Origin: Peptoniphilus genitalis
GTDB taxonomy: Bacteria; Bacillota; Clostridia; Tissierellales; Peptoniphilaceae
Direction: 5' to 3'
DNA: 64,000 nt
Assembly: GCF_023614525.1 (NCBI RefSeq)
Contig: NZ_CP097885.1
Span: 432,501 to 496,500, forward strand
Shown here: piece by piece, positions 26,926 through 35,280 of the stretch
Layout: each line of letters opens with the position of its first letter
Position numbering within the stretch: position 1 is the first letter of the stretch
Translations under genes and position numbers: made by a program
Notes under the pieces: generated by a model
The model's input: only the letters and a program-made list of their open reading frames with translations
Told to the model about the DNA's origin: nothing
Database searches by the model: none

Positions 26926-27789
26926 CTAGTGCGTATTCATAATACTTTTTGCAACTGTTCCACTCTTAAACATCATAAGTCCAAGTAGTAGAGCATATCC
27001 TAATATACTAAACAAGCTTGCGTGAATATCTGTAATCTGTACCGTTCTTATTAAAACGGTGTAGATACCTAAACATACCATCAAAAACAAACCTTGTAGT
27101 CCCAAGGCAAAAAGTCCCTTGATATAATTTGTTCCAATCTGACCCCATTCTTTATTTCCCATAGTCGCAAATGGTATGGATGATACTGATGAGTAGACAT
27201 ATATTTCAAACATACGCCCATATACTATTAAGGTAATAGTTAAAGATATACATTGAATTGCAATCCTTACAAGGCTTGTTTCAACTAATATCATTAAAAG
27301 CTCACCTATTTCTTTTTCTTTTAATGTATCAACCATTGCAACTATCTGATCTCCTGAAACAGTGGCAGAAGTAGTGATTACCCCTGCCGCTTTGTTTACA
27401 AGATTTTGTGCCACATCAAAGACTGCCATTGAAAATTCAAAGGCATGGCTTGCAAGGTAGACTGCTATAAACATCTTTATAATGTATTTGAAAAACTCAA
27501 AAGTATCTGTATCGTGCATATTATTCTTTTGCATAACCATATTTATGAGTTCAATACATAAAACTGCTGTTATGATAAGACCTGCTATTGGAACGATCAC
27601 ATTATCATTAATGTTTTTTATGAAGTTATACACTTCTCCATTCCAACCCATTGGTGTCTTCCCAACATCAGTTGCAATAACTCCTACCTTGTCATTTATA
27701 TCTAAGAACATGGACTCAAGATTTGCTTTGATACCTCCGAGTAGCATATCCTTAAAAAATTCAGTTAGCTTGTCAAAGATACCAAACAT
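26926..27789 (-). CDS. VirB6/TrbL-like polytopic conjugation protein
   Basis: This 287-aa protein has about six membrane helices (VIVPIAGLIITAVLCIELI, FIAVYLASHAFEFSMAVF, IQCISLTITLIVYGRMF, GLFALGLQGLFLMVCLG and others). It is the pattern of TrbL/VirB6 proteins that form the inner-membrane part of the channel. It sits between Maff2 and PrgI/VirB4, the usual order in Tn1549-type elements. Confidence 0.82.
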   Translation of the reverse strand: MFGIFDKLTEFFKDMLLGGIKANLESMFLDINDKVGVIATDVGKTPMGWNGEVYNFIKNINDNVIVPIAGLIITAVLCIELINMVMQKNNMHDTDTFEFFKYIIKMFIAVYLASHAFEFSMAVFDVAQNLVNKAAGVITTSATVSGDQIVAMVDTLKEKEIGELLMILVETSLVRIAIQCISLTITLIVYGRMFEIYVYSSVSSIPFATMGNKEWGQIGTNYIKGLFALGLQGLFLMVCLGIYTVLIRTVQITDIHASLFSILGYALLLGLMMFKSGTVAKSIMNTH

Positions 27790-27799
27790 AGACTTTCTC

Positions 27800-28015
27800 C
27801 TATTTTAAAGCATTTGCAAGTAGTGGAATTAATTTAATACCGATTAGTACAATTCCCCCACCAGCCATAAGCTGCTTAATACCTTGAGATTTAGCACCAG
27901 GGTTATCATTACCATAACCTTCCATTAAGTTAATAACTCCCCATGCTCCTAAACCTGCACCAATTGCAGTTACAAGTGTCTTTAAAACTCCAACTCCAGC
28001 TGTAAAAAATTCCAT
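27800..28015 (-). CDS. Maff2-family small conjugation membrane protein
   Basis: This 71-aa protein has two membrane helices and a glycine-rich centre (LVTAIGAGLGAWGVINLMEGYG, GIKQLMAGGGIVLIGIKLIP) matching Maff2-type proteins. They precede the VirB6-like gene in this element family and may be VirB2/pilin-like. One base separates its start from the stop of the SSB gene. Confidence 0.8.
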   Translation of the reverse strand: MEFFTAGVGVLKTLVTAIGAGLGAWGVINLMEGYGNDNPGAKSQGIKQLMAGGGIVLIGIKLIPLLANALK

Positions 28016-28016
28016 A

Positions 28017-28328
28017 TTATTCCTCCTCGTTTTCTTTCTTATTTTCTATTTTATTTAGTGATTTAACTATAAAATTCTTGTAGACCTTATCTCCTTTTTT
28101 GTTTTCTTTGAAATATCCAAAGACATGGATTAGATCTCCTTTATCTAATTCTTTTGCACGTTCGCTTTTTTCTCCGTAGACTGAACAATTTATATATTCT
28201 TTTCCTTTACCATATTTTTTAATGAGAGTAAAATTTGCTACATCTACTTTTTCTCCATCTCTTTCAAATTCTGATAATTCCACTTCTTTAACTAAATTTG
28301 CATTAATATTTATCATTTCTCTATCCAT
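28017..28328 (-). CDS. Small SSB-like single-strand DNA-binding protein
   Basis: This 103-aa OB-fold protein reads NLVKEVELSEFERDGEKV, ANFTLIKKYGKGKEYINCSVYGEKSE, and AKELDKGDLIHVFGYFKE, resembling SSB. It probably coats single-stranded transfer DNA. It is related in pattern to the C-terminal half of the protein at 3814-4470. It leads the Maff2-VirB6-PrgI-VirB4 operon. A terminator hairpin with a T run ends about 35 nt before its start codon, and a mini-ORF precedes the hairpin, so attenuation control is possible. Confidence 0.72.
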   Translation of the reverse strand: MDREMININANLVKEVELSEFERDGEKVDVANFTLIKKYGKGKEYINCSVYGEKSERAKELDKGDLIHVFGYFKENKKGDKVYKNFIVKSLNKIENKKENEEE

Positions 28329-28361
28329 TAATTTCTTCTCCTTAATCTATAAATTTCAATT

Positions 28362-28395
28362 AAAAAAGCGACTGGATCTATTTATTTCCAATCGC
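28362..28395 (-). terminator. Terminator/attenuator in front of the ssb-maff2-virB6 operon
   Basis: Stem GCGACTGGA/TCCAATCGC (with a wobble pair) followed by six T on the minus strand, about 35 nt before the SSB start. It lies 27 nt downstream of an 8-codon mini-ORF. No promoter is visible between it and the SSB gene. Confidence 0.7.
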
Positions 28396-28421
28396 TATAC
28401 ATTATTCCTTATTAAATTGTT

Positions 28422-28448
28422 CTAAGTAGGAGCTCTTATCCTTAACAT
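28422..28448 (-). CDS. Possible 8-codon leader peptide
   Basis: ATG followed by seven codons (MLRIRAPT) and TAG, with GGAGG 5-6 nt upstream. It lies just before the terminator at 28362-28395. The arrangement of strong ribosome-binding site, very short frame and terminator is that of a translation-coupled attenuator. It might instead be the trimmed start of a lost cargo gene. Confidence 0.4.
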   Translation of the reverse strand: MLRIRAPT

Positions 28449-28473
28449 CTTAACCTCCTAATTTTGAGTATAA

Positions 28474-28506
28474 AAAAAGCAGTAAACTTTATAATTACTG
28501 CTTTAA
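28474..28506 (-). terminator. Terminator after the PIN-domain gene
   Basis: Perfect stem AAAGCAGTAA/TTACTGCTTT followed by T residues on the minus strand, 18 nt after the PIN gene stop codon. Confidence 0.85.
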
Positions 28507-28523
28507 TAAAATATCCTATATTA

Positions 28524-29993
28524 TTAATCATTAAATGAACAATCTCGACAAATACCACCTACATCTTCTCGCCTATCCTTAAATCCCTTTCCACATTTAG
28601 AGCAAATAAATGCATAATCATTATTGTAATTCTCCTCTTCTAAATAAGAGTCATCGTAGTCTTCTTCATTTTTGTTTATAGAATCTTGATCTATCTGAAT
28701 TTCAATTATTTCAATATCTGTATATTCTTTATCATTATTAATATAAAAAGAATCTTCTTCGATATCATCTTTATTAATTAATCTTGTGACATTAACTATG
28801 ACACTTCCACTAAATTCTTGTTCTATTGGTGGTGATTGTATGACTTCTTTTGTATCATCATCACGTCCCCAATAATCAAAGGATACACAACTTAAATTTA
28901 TTAAATATTCTAGCTCATAAGTTATACTAACAATCTCGTCTGTAAACTCTTCATAAGTATCTAATATCTCATTGAATTCACAATTATTTATATCTAATTC
29001 TTCAATACCCTCACTTCCAATAACATACGATTCTAGATAATAATAGTTGTTATTATAAATACTGTCAACTATATCATTAGAAATATCTTGTTTTACTCTT
29101 TCTACATATGACACATCTTTTCTATTTAAATCTACATAAACATTAAAATCATATCTATCATATACTTTTGAAGCGAAATTCTGAAACATTCCTGTTGTTA
29201 AAAATTCAATATTTACATTTGGATTTTTTTCTTTAAATTCACTTAATAATTTATCGTGAACTACTAAATTATCTTGACTATCCTTACTCCACCAGTCTTC
29301 TTTTATATCATTCGTAATAAAAATAATATCTTTTACTGATTTTTCAACTGGTAAATCTAATATCTCTTTCCAAACAAATAAATCTCCAAATTTTTCAACT
29401 CCATCTTTATTAATGTCCTCATATCCAGGCGGAATTTTATATTTATACCTAAGTTCACCCTCTCTAATAATTTTTAATTGTTCACTAAACCTTATCCTAT
29501 TACCTATCCTATTATTTTTTTCTAAATATGAAATAAGATTATCTATATCTTTAATTATTTCAGGAGAATCTGTTGTTATTTCATCATATTCAATACCAAC
29601 ACTATTTTTATAAGATTTGATTATTTGTTTTAATTCAACTAACTTGTTATTTAAATCATTCTCCAAATTTTTTCTTCCAAAATAATTATATTTAGATGAT
29701 TTAATCAAGACACTCTCTAAATTTTTTTGACTCCTTTCAATTACTCTTAGTAAATCTTTTTCAAAATTTTGATACTTTTTTTTCAATTGTCCGAATACGC
29801 TATATTTATTTTTATTAAATTCTTTATACACTTGATTCGGAATCCATATTAAATCCTTACACTCCTTGAAAATTTCTAATATGTTTTTGCTACTGTATAA
29901 TGAATATCGAGCTAAGTCAAGTATTACATTTGTATCTAATACTATTATAGAGGTTTTTCTATTTATTATTTTTTTAAATTTTTCATAATTCAA
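28524..29993 (-). CDS. PIN-like (PIN_8-type) nuclease-domain protein with C-terminal zinc ribbon
   Basis: In this 489-aa protein, residues about 14-280 look like a large PIN-like domain. Acid clusters are IIVLDTNVILDLAR at the N-terminus, IWIPNQVYKEF, EIIKDIDNLISYL, KFGDLFVWKEIL and IIFITNDIKEDWW: the spaced Asp/Glu set and late TNDxKEDWW motif of PIN_8 (DUF4935-like) proteins. PIN domains are metal-dependent RNases. The middle is acidic with no recognised fold. The end carries CSKCGKGFKDR...CRDC, a zinc ribbon. It is cargo between virD4 and the SSB gene, with its own terminator. A defence or toxin role is an inference from family and location. Confidence 0.65.
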   Translation of the reverse strand: MNYEKFKKIINRKTSIIVLDTNVILDLARYSLYSSKNILEIFKECKDLIWIPNQVYKEFNKNKYSVFGQLKKKYQNFEKDLLRVIERSQKNLESVLIKSSKYNYFGRKNLENDLNNKLVELKQIIKSYKNSVGIEYDEITTDSPEIIKDIDNLISYLEKNNRIGNRIRFSEQLKIIREGELRYKYKIPPGYEDINKDGVEKFGDLFVWKEILDLPVEKSVKDIIFITNDIKEDWWSKDSQDNLVVHDKLLSEFKEKNPNVNIEFLTTGMFQNFASKVYDRYDFNVYVDLNRKDVSYVERVKQDISNDIVDSIYNNNYYYLESYVIGSEGIEELDINNCEFNEILDTYEEFTDEIVSITYELEYLINLSCVSFDYWGRDDDTKEVIQSPPIEQEFSGSVIVNVTRLINKDDIEEDSFYINNDKEYTDIEIIEIQIDQDSINKNEEDYDDSYLEEENYNNDYAFICSKCGKGFKDRREDVGGICRDCSFND

Positions 29994-30010
29994 TTAAAGC
30001 ACCAACCTTA

Positions 30011-30547
30011 TTATTTAATTACATTCACAAAATTATTAAGTTTTTTCCATTTTCTAATCTTAGTCCTAAATATTCCAAATGGTGCTACTGTATTTACATG
30101 GATAAATTTATATACTTCCCAAGTTGCAGTTTTTGTTGCTTCATCTGCCCATTTTCTCATATGTGGTTTAAATAATTCTTCCTCTGTAAGATTATCTATC
30201 AAAGAGTAAATATCTTCTATATTCTGTGATAGTTGTTCTTTTAATTCCTTTAACGATTTATGAGCATAGGTATCTGTAAACCATTGATACAATTCTCCAA
30301 GTTGATTCCACTTAAATTTGTCAGATGGCGTTTTAACCTCAATTCCCTTTTTTTCATCTTCTTCCCATTTCAAAACTAAAGTTGTCCAACCTACTTGATA
30401 GGCAAGATTTTCAGCTGGTGTCCTATCAACTTGATCTACTCTTTTATCTTTTAATTCTTCTGGGATATTATCAAACTCTGAAATATATTTTCCAAAAGTT
30501 TTCTTTATCTCATTTTTTAATTCTTCCTTACTTTCATAAGACCTCAT
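30011..30547 (-). CDS. ClbS/DfsB-family four-helix-bundle protein
   Basis: This 178-aa protein matches the ClbS/DfsB (DUF1706) pattern: N-terminal SKEELKNEI, DQVDRTPAENLAYQVGWTTLVLKWE, KFKWNQLGELYQWFTDTYAH, and C-terminal TWEVYKFIHVNTVAPFG. ClbS protects colibactin producers from their own DNA-damaging product; most relatives have unknown substrates. Its own extended -10 promoter lies 30 bp upstream. It is 17 bp ahead of the PIN-domain gene in the same direction, so the two are probably co-transcribed cargo. Confidence 0.78.
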   Translation of the reverse strand: MRSYESKEELKNEIKKTFGKYISEFDNIPEELKDKRVDQVDRTPAENLAYQVGWTTLVLKWEEDEKKGIEVKTPSDKFKWNQLGELYQWFTDTYAHKSLKELKEQLSQNIEDIYSLIDNLTEEELFKPHMRKWADEATKTATWEVYKFIHVNTVAPFGIFRTKIRKWKKLNNFVNVIK

Positions 30548-30574
30548 ATGCCTACCTCCATGGTTTATATAGAT

Positions 30575-30583
30575 ATTATACCA
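30575..30583 (-). promoter_or_regulatory. Extended -10 promoter of the ClbS-like / PIN cargo pair
   Basis: Minus-strand TGGTATAAT, an extended -10 element, about 30 bp before the ClbS-like ATG and after the virD4 stop codon. No clear -35 box. Confidence 0.5.
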
Positions 30584-30608
30584 AAAATATTTTTATCCTA
30601 GGCTTAAT

Positions 30609-32399
30609 TCATAATCTTGTAATCAAACTGTTCCTGTTTATTTTTATTTTATCTCTATTTGTTAAATACTCTTCCACATCAAACAAGTTTTTCTTATCAT
30701 AATCTTCCAACAACTTGTAATTCTTATGCTTTGTAATATCGAATTTATCAGATAGAAAAGGTCTTACTCCTCTTAACTGATAAATACACTTACCGCCATC
30801 CATTACAGTTATTTCATCTTGACTCATAAGTTCCTTGCCAGTTTTTTGGTAATTTAGACCAAAAGATTTTTGATTGGATCTTGTTTCTGATGTGTTATAT
30901 AGGTCTATGGTTTCTTTTCCTAAGGTTTCAGATAATTCTTTTACTGTTGTTTTTTCTTTTCCTCCTAAAAAGAGTGTAGAGTCGCAGTTACCAACTATTG
31001 TATCTGCATGGTCTTTATAGATTGCTTTTAATTGAGATTGTGCTTGCAGTATTATGCTTGCCGATATTTCTCTTGAACGAATTGTTGCAATCAATTTTTC
31101 AAATTTAGGAATTAATCCTATATTTGCAAACTCATCAAGTAGACACCTAACATGAACTGGAAGTCTTCCACCATACACATCATCTGCCTTATCACATAGA
31201 AGATTAAATAGTTGAGAATACATTATTGAAACTACAAAGTTAAAGGTATCATCTGTATCTGATATTATTACGAATAAAGCAGTTTTTCTATCTCCAATTT
31301 TATCAAGCTCTAATTCATCTTCGCTCATTAGTTCTCTAAGCTCTCTTATATCAAAAGGTGCAAGTCTTGCTCCACAAGATATTAGAATTGACTTGGCAGT
31401 TTTTCCTGCTGCCAGCTTATATTTCTTGTATTGCTTAACTGCAAAATGACTTGGATCTTTCTTTTCAAGAGCTTCAAAAAGCCTATCAATTGGGTTCATA
31501 TAGGTTTCGTCATCTTCTCTAACCTCACTTGCGTCAATCATATCTAAGAGTGTTTTAAAATTCTTTTCTTCTTCAGGTGCTTCATAATAAATATACCCAA
31601 TAAGAGCAGTGTAATATAACTTTTCAGCCTTTACCCAAAAATCTTCTCCTGCCTTTTCTCCATCTCCCTTGGTGTTAGCAATTATGGTTTGGACAAGCTT
31701 TAAAATATCTTTTTCACTTCTCAAGTATGCAAAGGGATTGTATTTCATAGATTTTTTAAAGTTTATTGTGTTTAATATCTTTATGTCGTAACCATTTTCA
31801 TAAAGCATTTTTCCACATTCTAACACAAGTGTGCCTTTAGGGTCTGTTACTACATAGGAAGAATGCATTTGCATTAGATTTGGCTTTACATAAAATCTCG
31901 TTTTACCTGATCCAGAACCACCTATTACTAATACATTTTTATTTCTGGCATATTTAGGGTTTTTAGGTCTTGAGTTCATTGTTAGTCTTTCGGTATTAGT
32001 TATGAGAACATTGTTTTCAAACTTAGGGTCAATATATGGAGCAATATCCTTACTTTCTCCCCATCTTGCAGATCCATATTCCTTGCCTTGCCTATATTTC
32101 TTTTTGTTTTTACCTTTGCTGTAAACAATTAACTTAACAAGACCAGCAACTGAAATACCTACTAACAAGTCCCTTGGATTAAGGCTTGGTATATAAGATA
32201 AAGTTCCTATATCAGAAATTCCCACCATTATTTTATCAATAATATCTCCTCCTACATAAGAATTGATGTGCTTAGAAAAGATATTTCCAATGTAGAAGAA
32301 TGATAGATAGGGAATGTTTGATAATATAAATTTCTTTGGGTCGTCTATTTTAATTATGTTTTTAATATCAGAAAGAATGGCTTCTAATATCTTATTCAT
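30609..32399 (-). CDS. virD4: VirD4/TraG-type coupling protein
   Basis: This protein of about 596 aa recruits the relaxosome to the channel. N-terminal membrane helices lie within residues 20-95, Walker A VIGGSGSGKTRFYVKPN near 159, and Walker B VRCLLDEFANIG near 420. The terminal region is TVMDGGKCIYQLRGVRPFLSDKFDITKH. The start chosen is ATG 32399 (MNKILEAIL). It overlaps the stop of the BRO-type gene by 8 bp and has a GAAGG site; an upstream in-frame GTG at 32414 is possible. It ends the repA-dnaC-pcfB-bro-virD4 operon. Confidence 0.92.
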   Translation of the reverse strand: MNKILEAILSDIKNIIKIDDPKKFILSNIPYLSFFYIGNIFSKHINSYVGGDIIDKIMVGISDIGTLSYIPSLNPRDLLVGISVAGLVKLIVYSKGKNKKKYRQGKEYGSARWGESKDIAPYIDPKFENNVLITNTERLTMNSRPKNPKYARNKNVLVIGGSGSGKTRFYVKPNLMQMHSSYVVTDPKGTLVLECGKMLYENGYDIKILNTINFKKSMKYNPFAYLRSEKDILKLVQTIIANTKGDGEKAGEDFWVKAEKLYYTALIGYIYYEAPEEEKNFKTLLDMIDASEVREDDETYMNPIDRLFEALEKKDPSHFAVKQYKKYKLAAGKTAKSILISCGARLAPFDIRELRELMSEDELELDKIGDRKTALFVIISDTDDTFNFVVSIMYSQLFNLLCDKADDVYGGRLPVHVRCLLDEFANIGLIPKFEKLIATIRSREISASIILQAQSQLKAIYKDHADTIVGNCDSTLFLGGKEKTTVKELSETLGKETIDLYNTSETRSNQKSFGLNYQKTGKELMSQDEITVMDGGKCIYQLRGVRPFLSDKFDITKHKNYKLLEDYDKKNLFDVEEYLTNRDKIKINRNSLITRL

Positions 32400-33126
32400 C
32401 GTAGAAACCTTCACTATCTAATAAAATTAGTAGGTAGTGCCTTCCCTTTGGTGTTATAAATGTTTGTATTCCTACAAGTGTACCTAGTGGATCAACCCAT
32501 TCTTTAACTTCAAAATATCCCTTGTTCTTATCTGCATAAGGTAAGAGTTTCTTTTTCTTATCTCTATAAATTAATCCCTTATCCATTAAAAAGCCTATAA
32601 ATTGATTTTGTGGTATTCCTAACTCTTTGGCAGTATTTCTAAAGTTTGTAAGTAGGTTGTAATCTACTAATTTGTCATAATAGTCTGCCTTTGGTCTTAA
32701 TTCTTCAATTTCTTCTTCTCTTTCAGCAATAATTCTATTGGCTACAAGAATTGCATCTGCAAGTAGCTCTTCGTTAGTTTTCTTTTCTTGACCAGCTATA
32801 TATCCTCCATTTTTTCTAATACTTGGTAAGACTTCTCTCGTTACCCAAGCTTTGAACATTTTTGCTTGTGGTAGTTTTGATGAAAGGATAAGTGAATACA
32901 ATCCTGATTCGTTAATTATTGAAATATTCTGTATTCCTCCAGGGGTGTTCCATTTCGTTACACCCTTATCTTCTTCGTCTACATGGTCATAAATAGCTTT
33001 TCTGGGATTGACATATCCTAGCATAGTTGCTACTTCATTTGCTATAAAGAAAAACTCACCATCTTTTTCAATAACAGTGAGTTTCCCAAAATTCTTATTT
33101 TCAAATGTTTTTAAATTACTTATCAT
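32392..33126 (-). CDS. BRO-N / antirepressor-type DNA-binding protein
   Basis: In this 244-aa protein, residues 1-105 are a Bro-N domain (GKLTVIEKDGEFFFIANEVATMLGY, ISIINESGLYSLILSSKLPQAKMFKAWVTREVLPSIRKNGGY, cited in parts). A coiled stretch and a KilA-C/phage antirepressor-like C-terminus follow (AKELGIPQNQFIGFLMDKGLIYRD). Such proteins act as phage antirepressors. On conjugative elements they may control transfer genes. The start overlaps the PcfB stop by 4 bp and its end overlaps virD4, so expression is translationally coupled. Confidence 0.85.
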   Translation of the reverse strand: MISNLKTFENKNFGKLTVIEKDGEFFFIANEVATMLGYVNPRKAIYDHVDEEDKGVTKWNTPGGIQNISIINESGLYSLILSSKLPQAKMFKAWVTREVLPSIRKNGGYIAGQEKKTNEELLADAILVANRIIAEREEEIEELRPKADYYDKLVDYNLLTNFRNTAKELGIPQNQFIGFLMDKGLIYRDKKKKLLPYADKNKGYFEVKEWVDPLGTLVGIQTFITPKGRHYLLILLDSEGFYDE

Positions 33127-33608
33127 AAGCTTTGCTCCTTATGTTTATTTTTAACTTTATCTTTGCTAATGGTGTCCTTAGCCATATTTTTAAACTTATT
33201 TATAGTCTTCGTTATTGAATCTTTTCTATCGGCCTTTCTTTCAGAAGCCTTAACTGCTTTTTTAAAAGCATGTTCCATTACTTTTATATCCTTAGATTGA
33301 AAAAACACAGAGTGGTTACCAGTTTCCTTATCTTTCATAACAGAAAACTTCACTCCGTGTTTATTTAAAATTTTCTTTAGTTCTTTTAACTCAGGATCTT
33401 TTAGATTAATTTCTTCTAACTGTCCCTTTTTAACCATATCTTTTAGTTTTACTTCTTCTCCGTTATTTTTTATTACATTTTTCAAGCCGCCTTGTTCCTC
33501 TATTTGCTTGTGTACTTTCTTTAAGGCATCAAGAATTGCTTTACTTGTTGCTTTTGCAAGTCTTACTTCAAGATTAAGACTTGACCTAGATACTTCTTCA
33601 TTAATCAT
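33123..33608 (-). CDS. pcfB: PcfB-family (DUF3801) conjugation protein
   Basis: In this 161-aa protein, the pattern NLEVRLAKATSKAILDALKK..., GQLEEINLKDPELKELKKIL, KHGVKFSVMKDKETGNHSVFFQSKD and the lysine-rich tail fit PcfB/DUF3801. Members are accessory to the relaxase and coupling protein in Gram-positive transfer systems, and this one precedes virD4 as usual. It overlaps the DnaC-like gene by 8 bp and the BRO gene by 4 bp. Confidence 0.85.
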   Translation of the reverse strand: MINEEVSRSSLNLEVRLAKATSKAILDALKKVHKQIEEQGGLKNVIKNNGEEVKLKDMVKKGQLEEINLKDPELKELKKILNKHGVKFSVMKDKETGNHSVFFQSKDIKVMEHAFKKAVKASERKADRKDSITKTINKFKNMAKDTISKDKVKNKHKEQSL

Positions 33609-34428
33609 CTATTCCACCTCCATATAAAAGTAACTCTTTGTATTTTCTTAACTTCTCTTGATGGATTTTTCTTCTAAAATCTTCTCCTGTAACTTTAACT
33701 GGTATTGTCATTTCAAGTATTCTTGAATATATCCTCTGATACTCAAGGTCAATATTAGGATTTTGAATAATTTCCAATGATAAGTTTGTAGTGAAAATTG
33801 TCGGCCTGCCTTTTAAGTATCTTGAGTTTATAATGTTATATACTTGTTCTCTTGCATAAGATGTATCCCTTTCAATTCCAAGGTCATCTAAGATTAACAA
33901 AGGAATATTAGAGAGGTTACTTATTATTTCATTTGAATCAACCTTAAATACAGATTTTTGTATTTGATTTATTACCTGAGATAAATTCAAAATCTTAACT
34001 CTAACTTGTGTTCTTTCGATTAATTCATTTGCTATTGCACAAGCAAGGTAAGTTTTCCCACTACCAACATCTCCATAAAATAAAAGTCCAACATTGTCTT
34101 CCTTCATTTGTTCAAAACTTTTAGCATAATTATAGGCAACCTTATAGGCTTGACCTTTTTCATTTAAGAATTTCTCAAAAGTATATTGGTGTTGGAGCGG
34201 CGATGAGAAGCAATCTCTTTTCAATGTCGATATTCTCATCAGTCTTTCTCTTTCTTCGTTTTCCTTATCTCTTTTTATTTCACATTCACATTTAATTCTA
34301 GGAATAAACTTTGTAAATCCAAGGTCAAGTAATTCTCCATCTACTCTTGTACCACATACTTTGCAATAGATATGTCCATTTCTTTCAATATCATTTTCTC
34401 TTAATACAAAATCTTTTAAGTTTTTCAT
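33601..34428 (-). CDS. DnaC/IstB-like AAA+ ATPase (helicase loader)
   Basis: This 275-aa protein has an N-terminal zinc-binding motif (CKVCGTR near residue 22 and CECE further on), Walker A FYGDVGSGKTYLACAIAN near 125, and Walker B LLILDDLGIERDT near 185. The sensor segment is IFTTNLSLEII. It resembles DnaC-like loaders carried beside RepA on such elements, probably loading a replicative helicase for element replication. It overlaps repA and pcfB by 4-8 bp in one tight operon. Confidence 0.87.
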   Translation of the reverse strand: MKNLKDFVLRENDIERNGHIYCKVCGTRVDGELLDLGFTKFIPRIKCECEIKRDKENEERERLMRISTLKRDCFSSPLQHQYTFEKFLNEKGQAYKVAYNYAKSFEQMKEDNVGLLFYGDVGSGKTYLACAIANELIERTQVRVKILNLSQVINQIQKSVFKVDSNEIISNLSNIPLLILDDLGIERDTSYAREQVYNIINSRYLKGRPTIFTTNLSLEIIQNPNIDLEYQRIYSRILEMTIPVKVTGEDFRRKIHQEKLRKYKELLLYGGGIDD

Positions 34429-35198
34429 AAACTCTCTCCTATATCGTAATTCATCTTTTTTGTTGAATTTTCATTAATATTTTTTGCCTGATCATTAAGA
34501 TACCAATTAATTATTGTTGCCTTGTGATCTTGATACACTCTGTTATTTGCTTTCATATATGACGACAACCTATCAATGTACTCATTAATTCTGTTTCCTA
34601 ACTCATTTGTTAAGTCCTTGTATTCTTCATCAGTCAAAAATATGTTTTTATATATTCCATAAGGCTTTTGTCCCTTACTAAAATCATTCTTTCTTAACTC
34701 ATTATTACTAATATTGTTATAGTTACCTTCCGATTTTCGAAAATCTTGACTTTCGATATTCGAATCTCTTGAATTTCGATTATCGAACTTCTGGAATTTT
34801 GTTTTTCGAACTTCTTGATTTTTTAATTCCATATTATTAAATATGCTCATAAAGTCTTTAACATAAATTCTATTAGGCTTTCCAAGTCCTTGTCTTTTCT
34901 TTTCAATAAGTCCTATCCCTGATTTAATATCAAGCTCAGCTATTAATTTATTTGCTTTTTCACTTGCACAATTAAATTGATCTTTTATACTTTCAATTGT
35001 GTAATAAATAAAGACTTTTCCATCTTCATCTATCCAGCCATTTTTATATGAAAGACCCATTCTATTAAGCATATATGAGTACAAAACTTTAGCTTCAATA
35101 GAAATGCTCTCAAAAACCTCATCTTCCATTAATACCATAGGAAACCTAATGAAGTTATACATCTCAGATTGCCTACTATAAAAATAATCAAAATTCAT
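34425..35198 (-). CDS. repA: RepA_N-type replication initiator of the element
   Basis: This 257-aa protein opens with MNFDYFYSRQSEMYNFIRFP and continues SIEAKVLYSYMLNRMGLSYKNGW and VFIYYTIESIKDQFNCASEKANKLIAEL. This is the winged-helix RepA_N pattern also seen on Firmicutes plasmids. The C-terminal IDRLSSYMKANNRVYQDHKATIINWY resembles DUF6017. It is the first gene of the transfer/replication operon. The ribosome-binding site is AAAGGAGG. A terminator hairpin with six T ends about 22 bp before the start codon, leaving no space for a promoter. Confidence 0.87.
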   Translation of the reverse strand: MNFDYFYSRQSEMYNFIRFPMVLMEDEVFESISIEAKVLYSYMLNRMGLSYKNGWIDEDGKVFIYYTIESIKDQFNCASEKANKLIAELDIKSGIGLIEKKRQGLGKPNRIYVKDFMSIFNNMELKNQEVRKTKFQKFDNRNSRDSNIESQDFRKSEGNYNNISNNELRKNDFSKGQKPYGIYKNIFLTDEEYKDLTNELGNRINEYIDRLSSYMKANNRVYQDHKATIINWYLNDQAKNINENSTKKMNYDIGESL

Positions 35199-35220
35199 TC
35201 CTACCTCCTTTCTTTGAAAT

Positions 35221-35255
35221 AAAAAAGACGACAGAATTATTATCTTCTATCGTCT
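35221..35255 (-). terminator. Terminator/attenuator in front of repA
   Basis: Stem AGACGACAGAA/TTCTATCGTCT (one wobble) with six T on the minus strand, then a Shine-Dalgarno AAAGGAGGTAGG and the repA ATG. The whole leader is closely similar to that before the helicase at 12179-12212, which suggests a shared, conserved control element rather than two unrelated terminators. Confidence 0.8.
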
Positions 35256-35280
35256 ACGATTGTCTAATATTTATTTTTCT

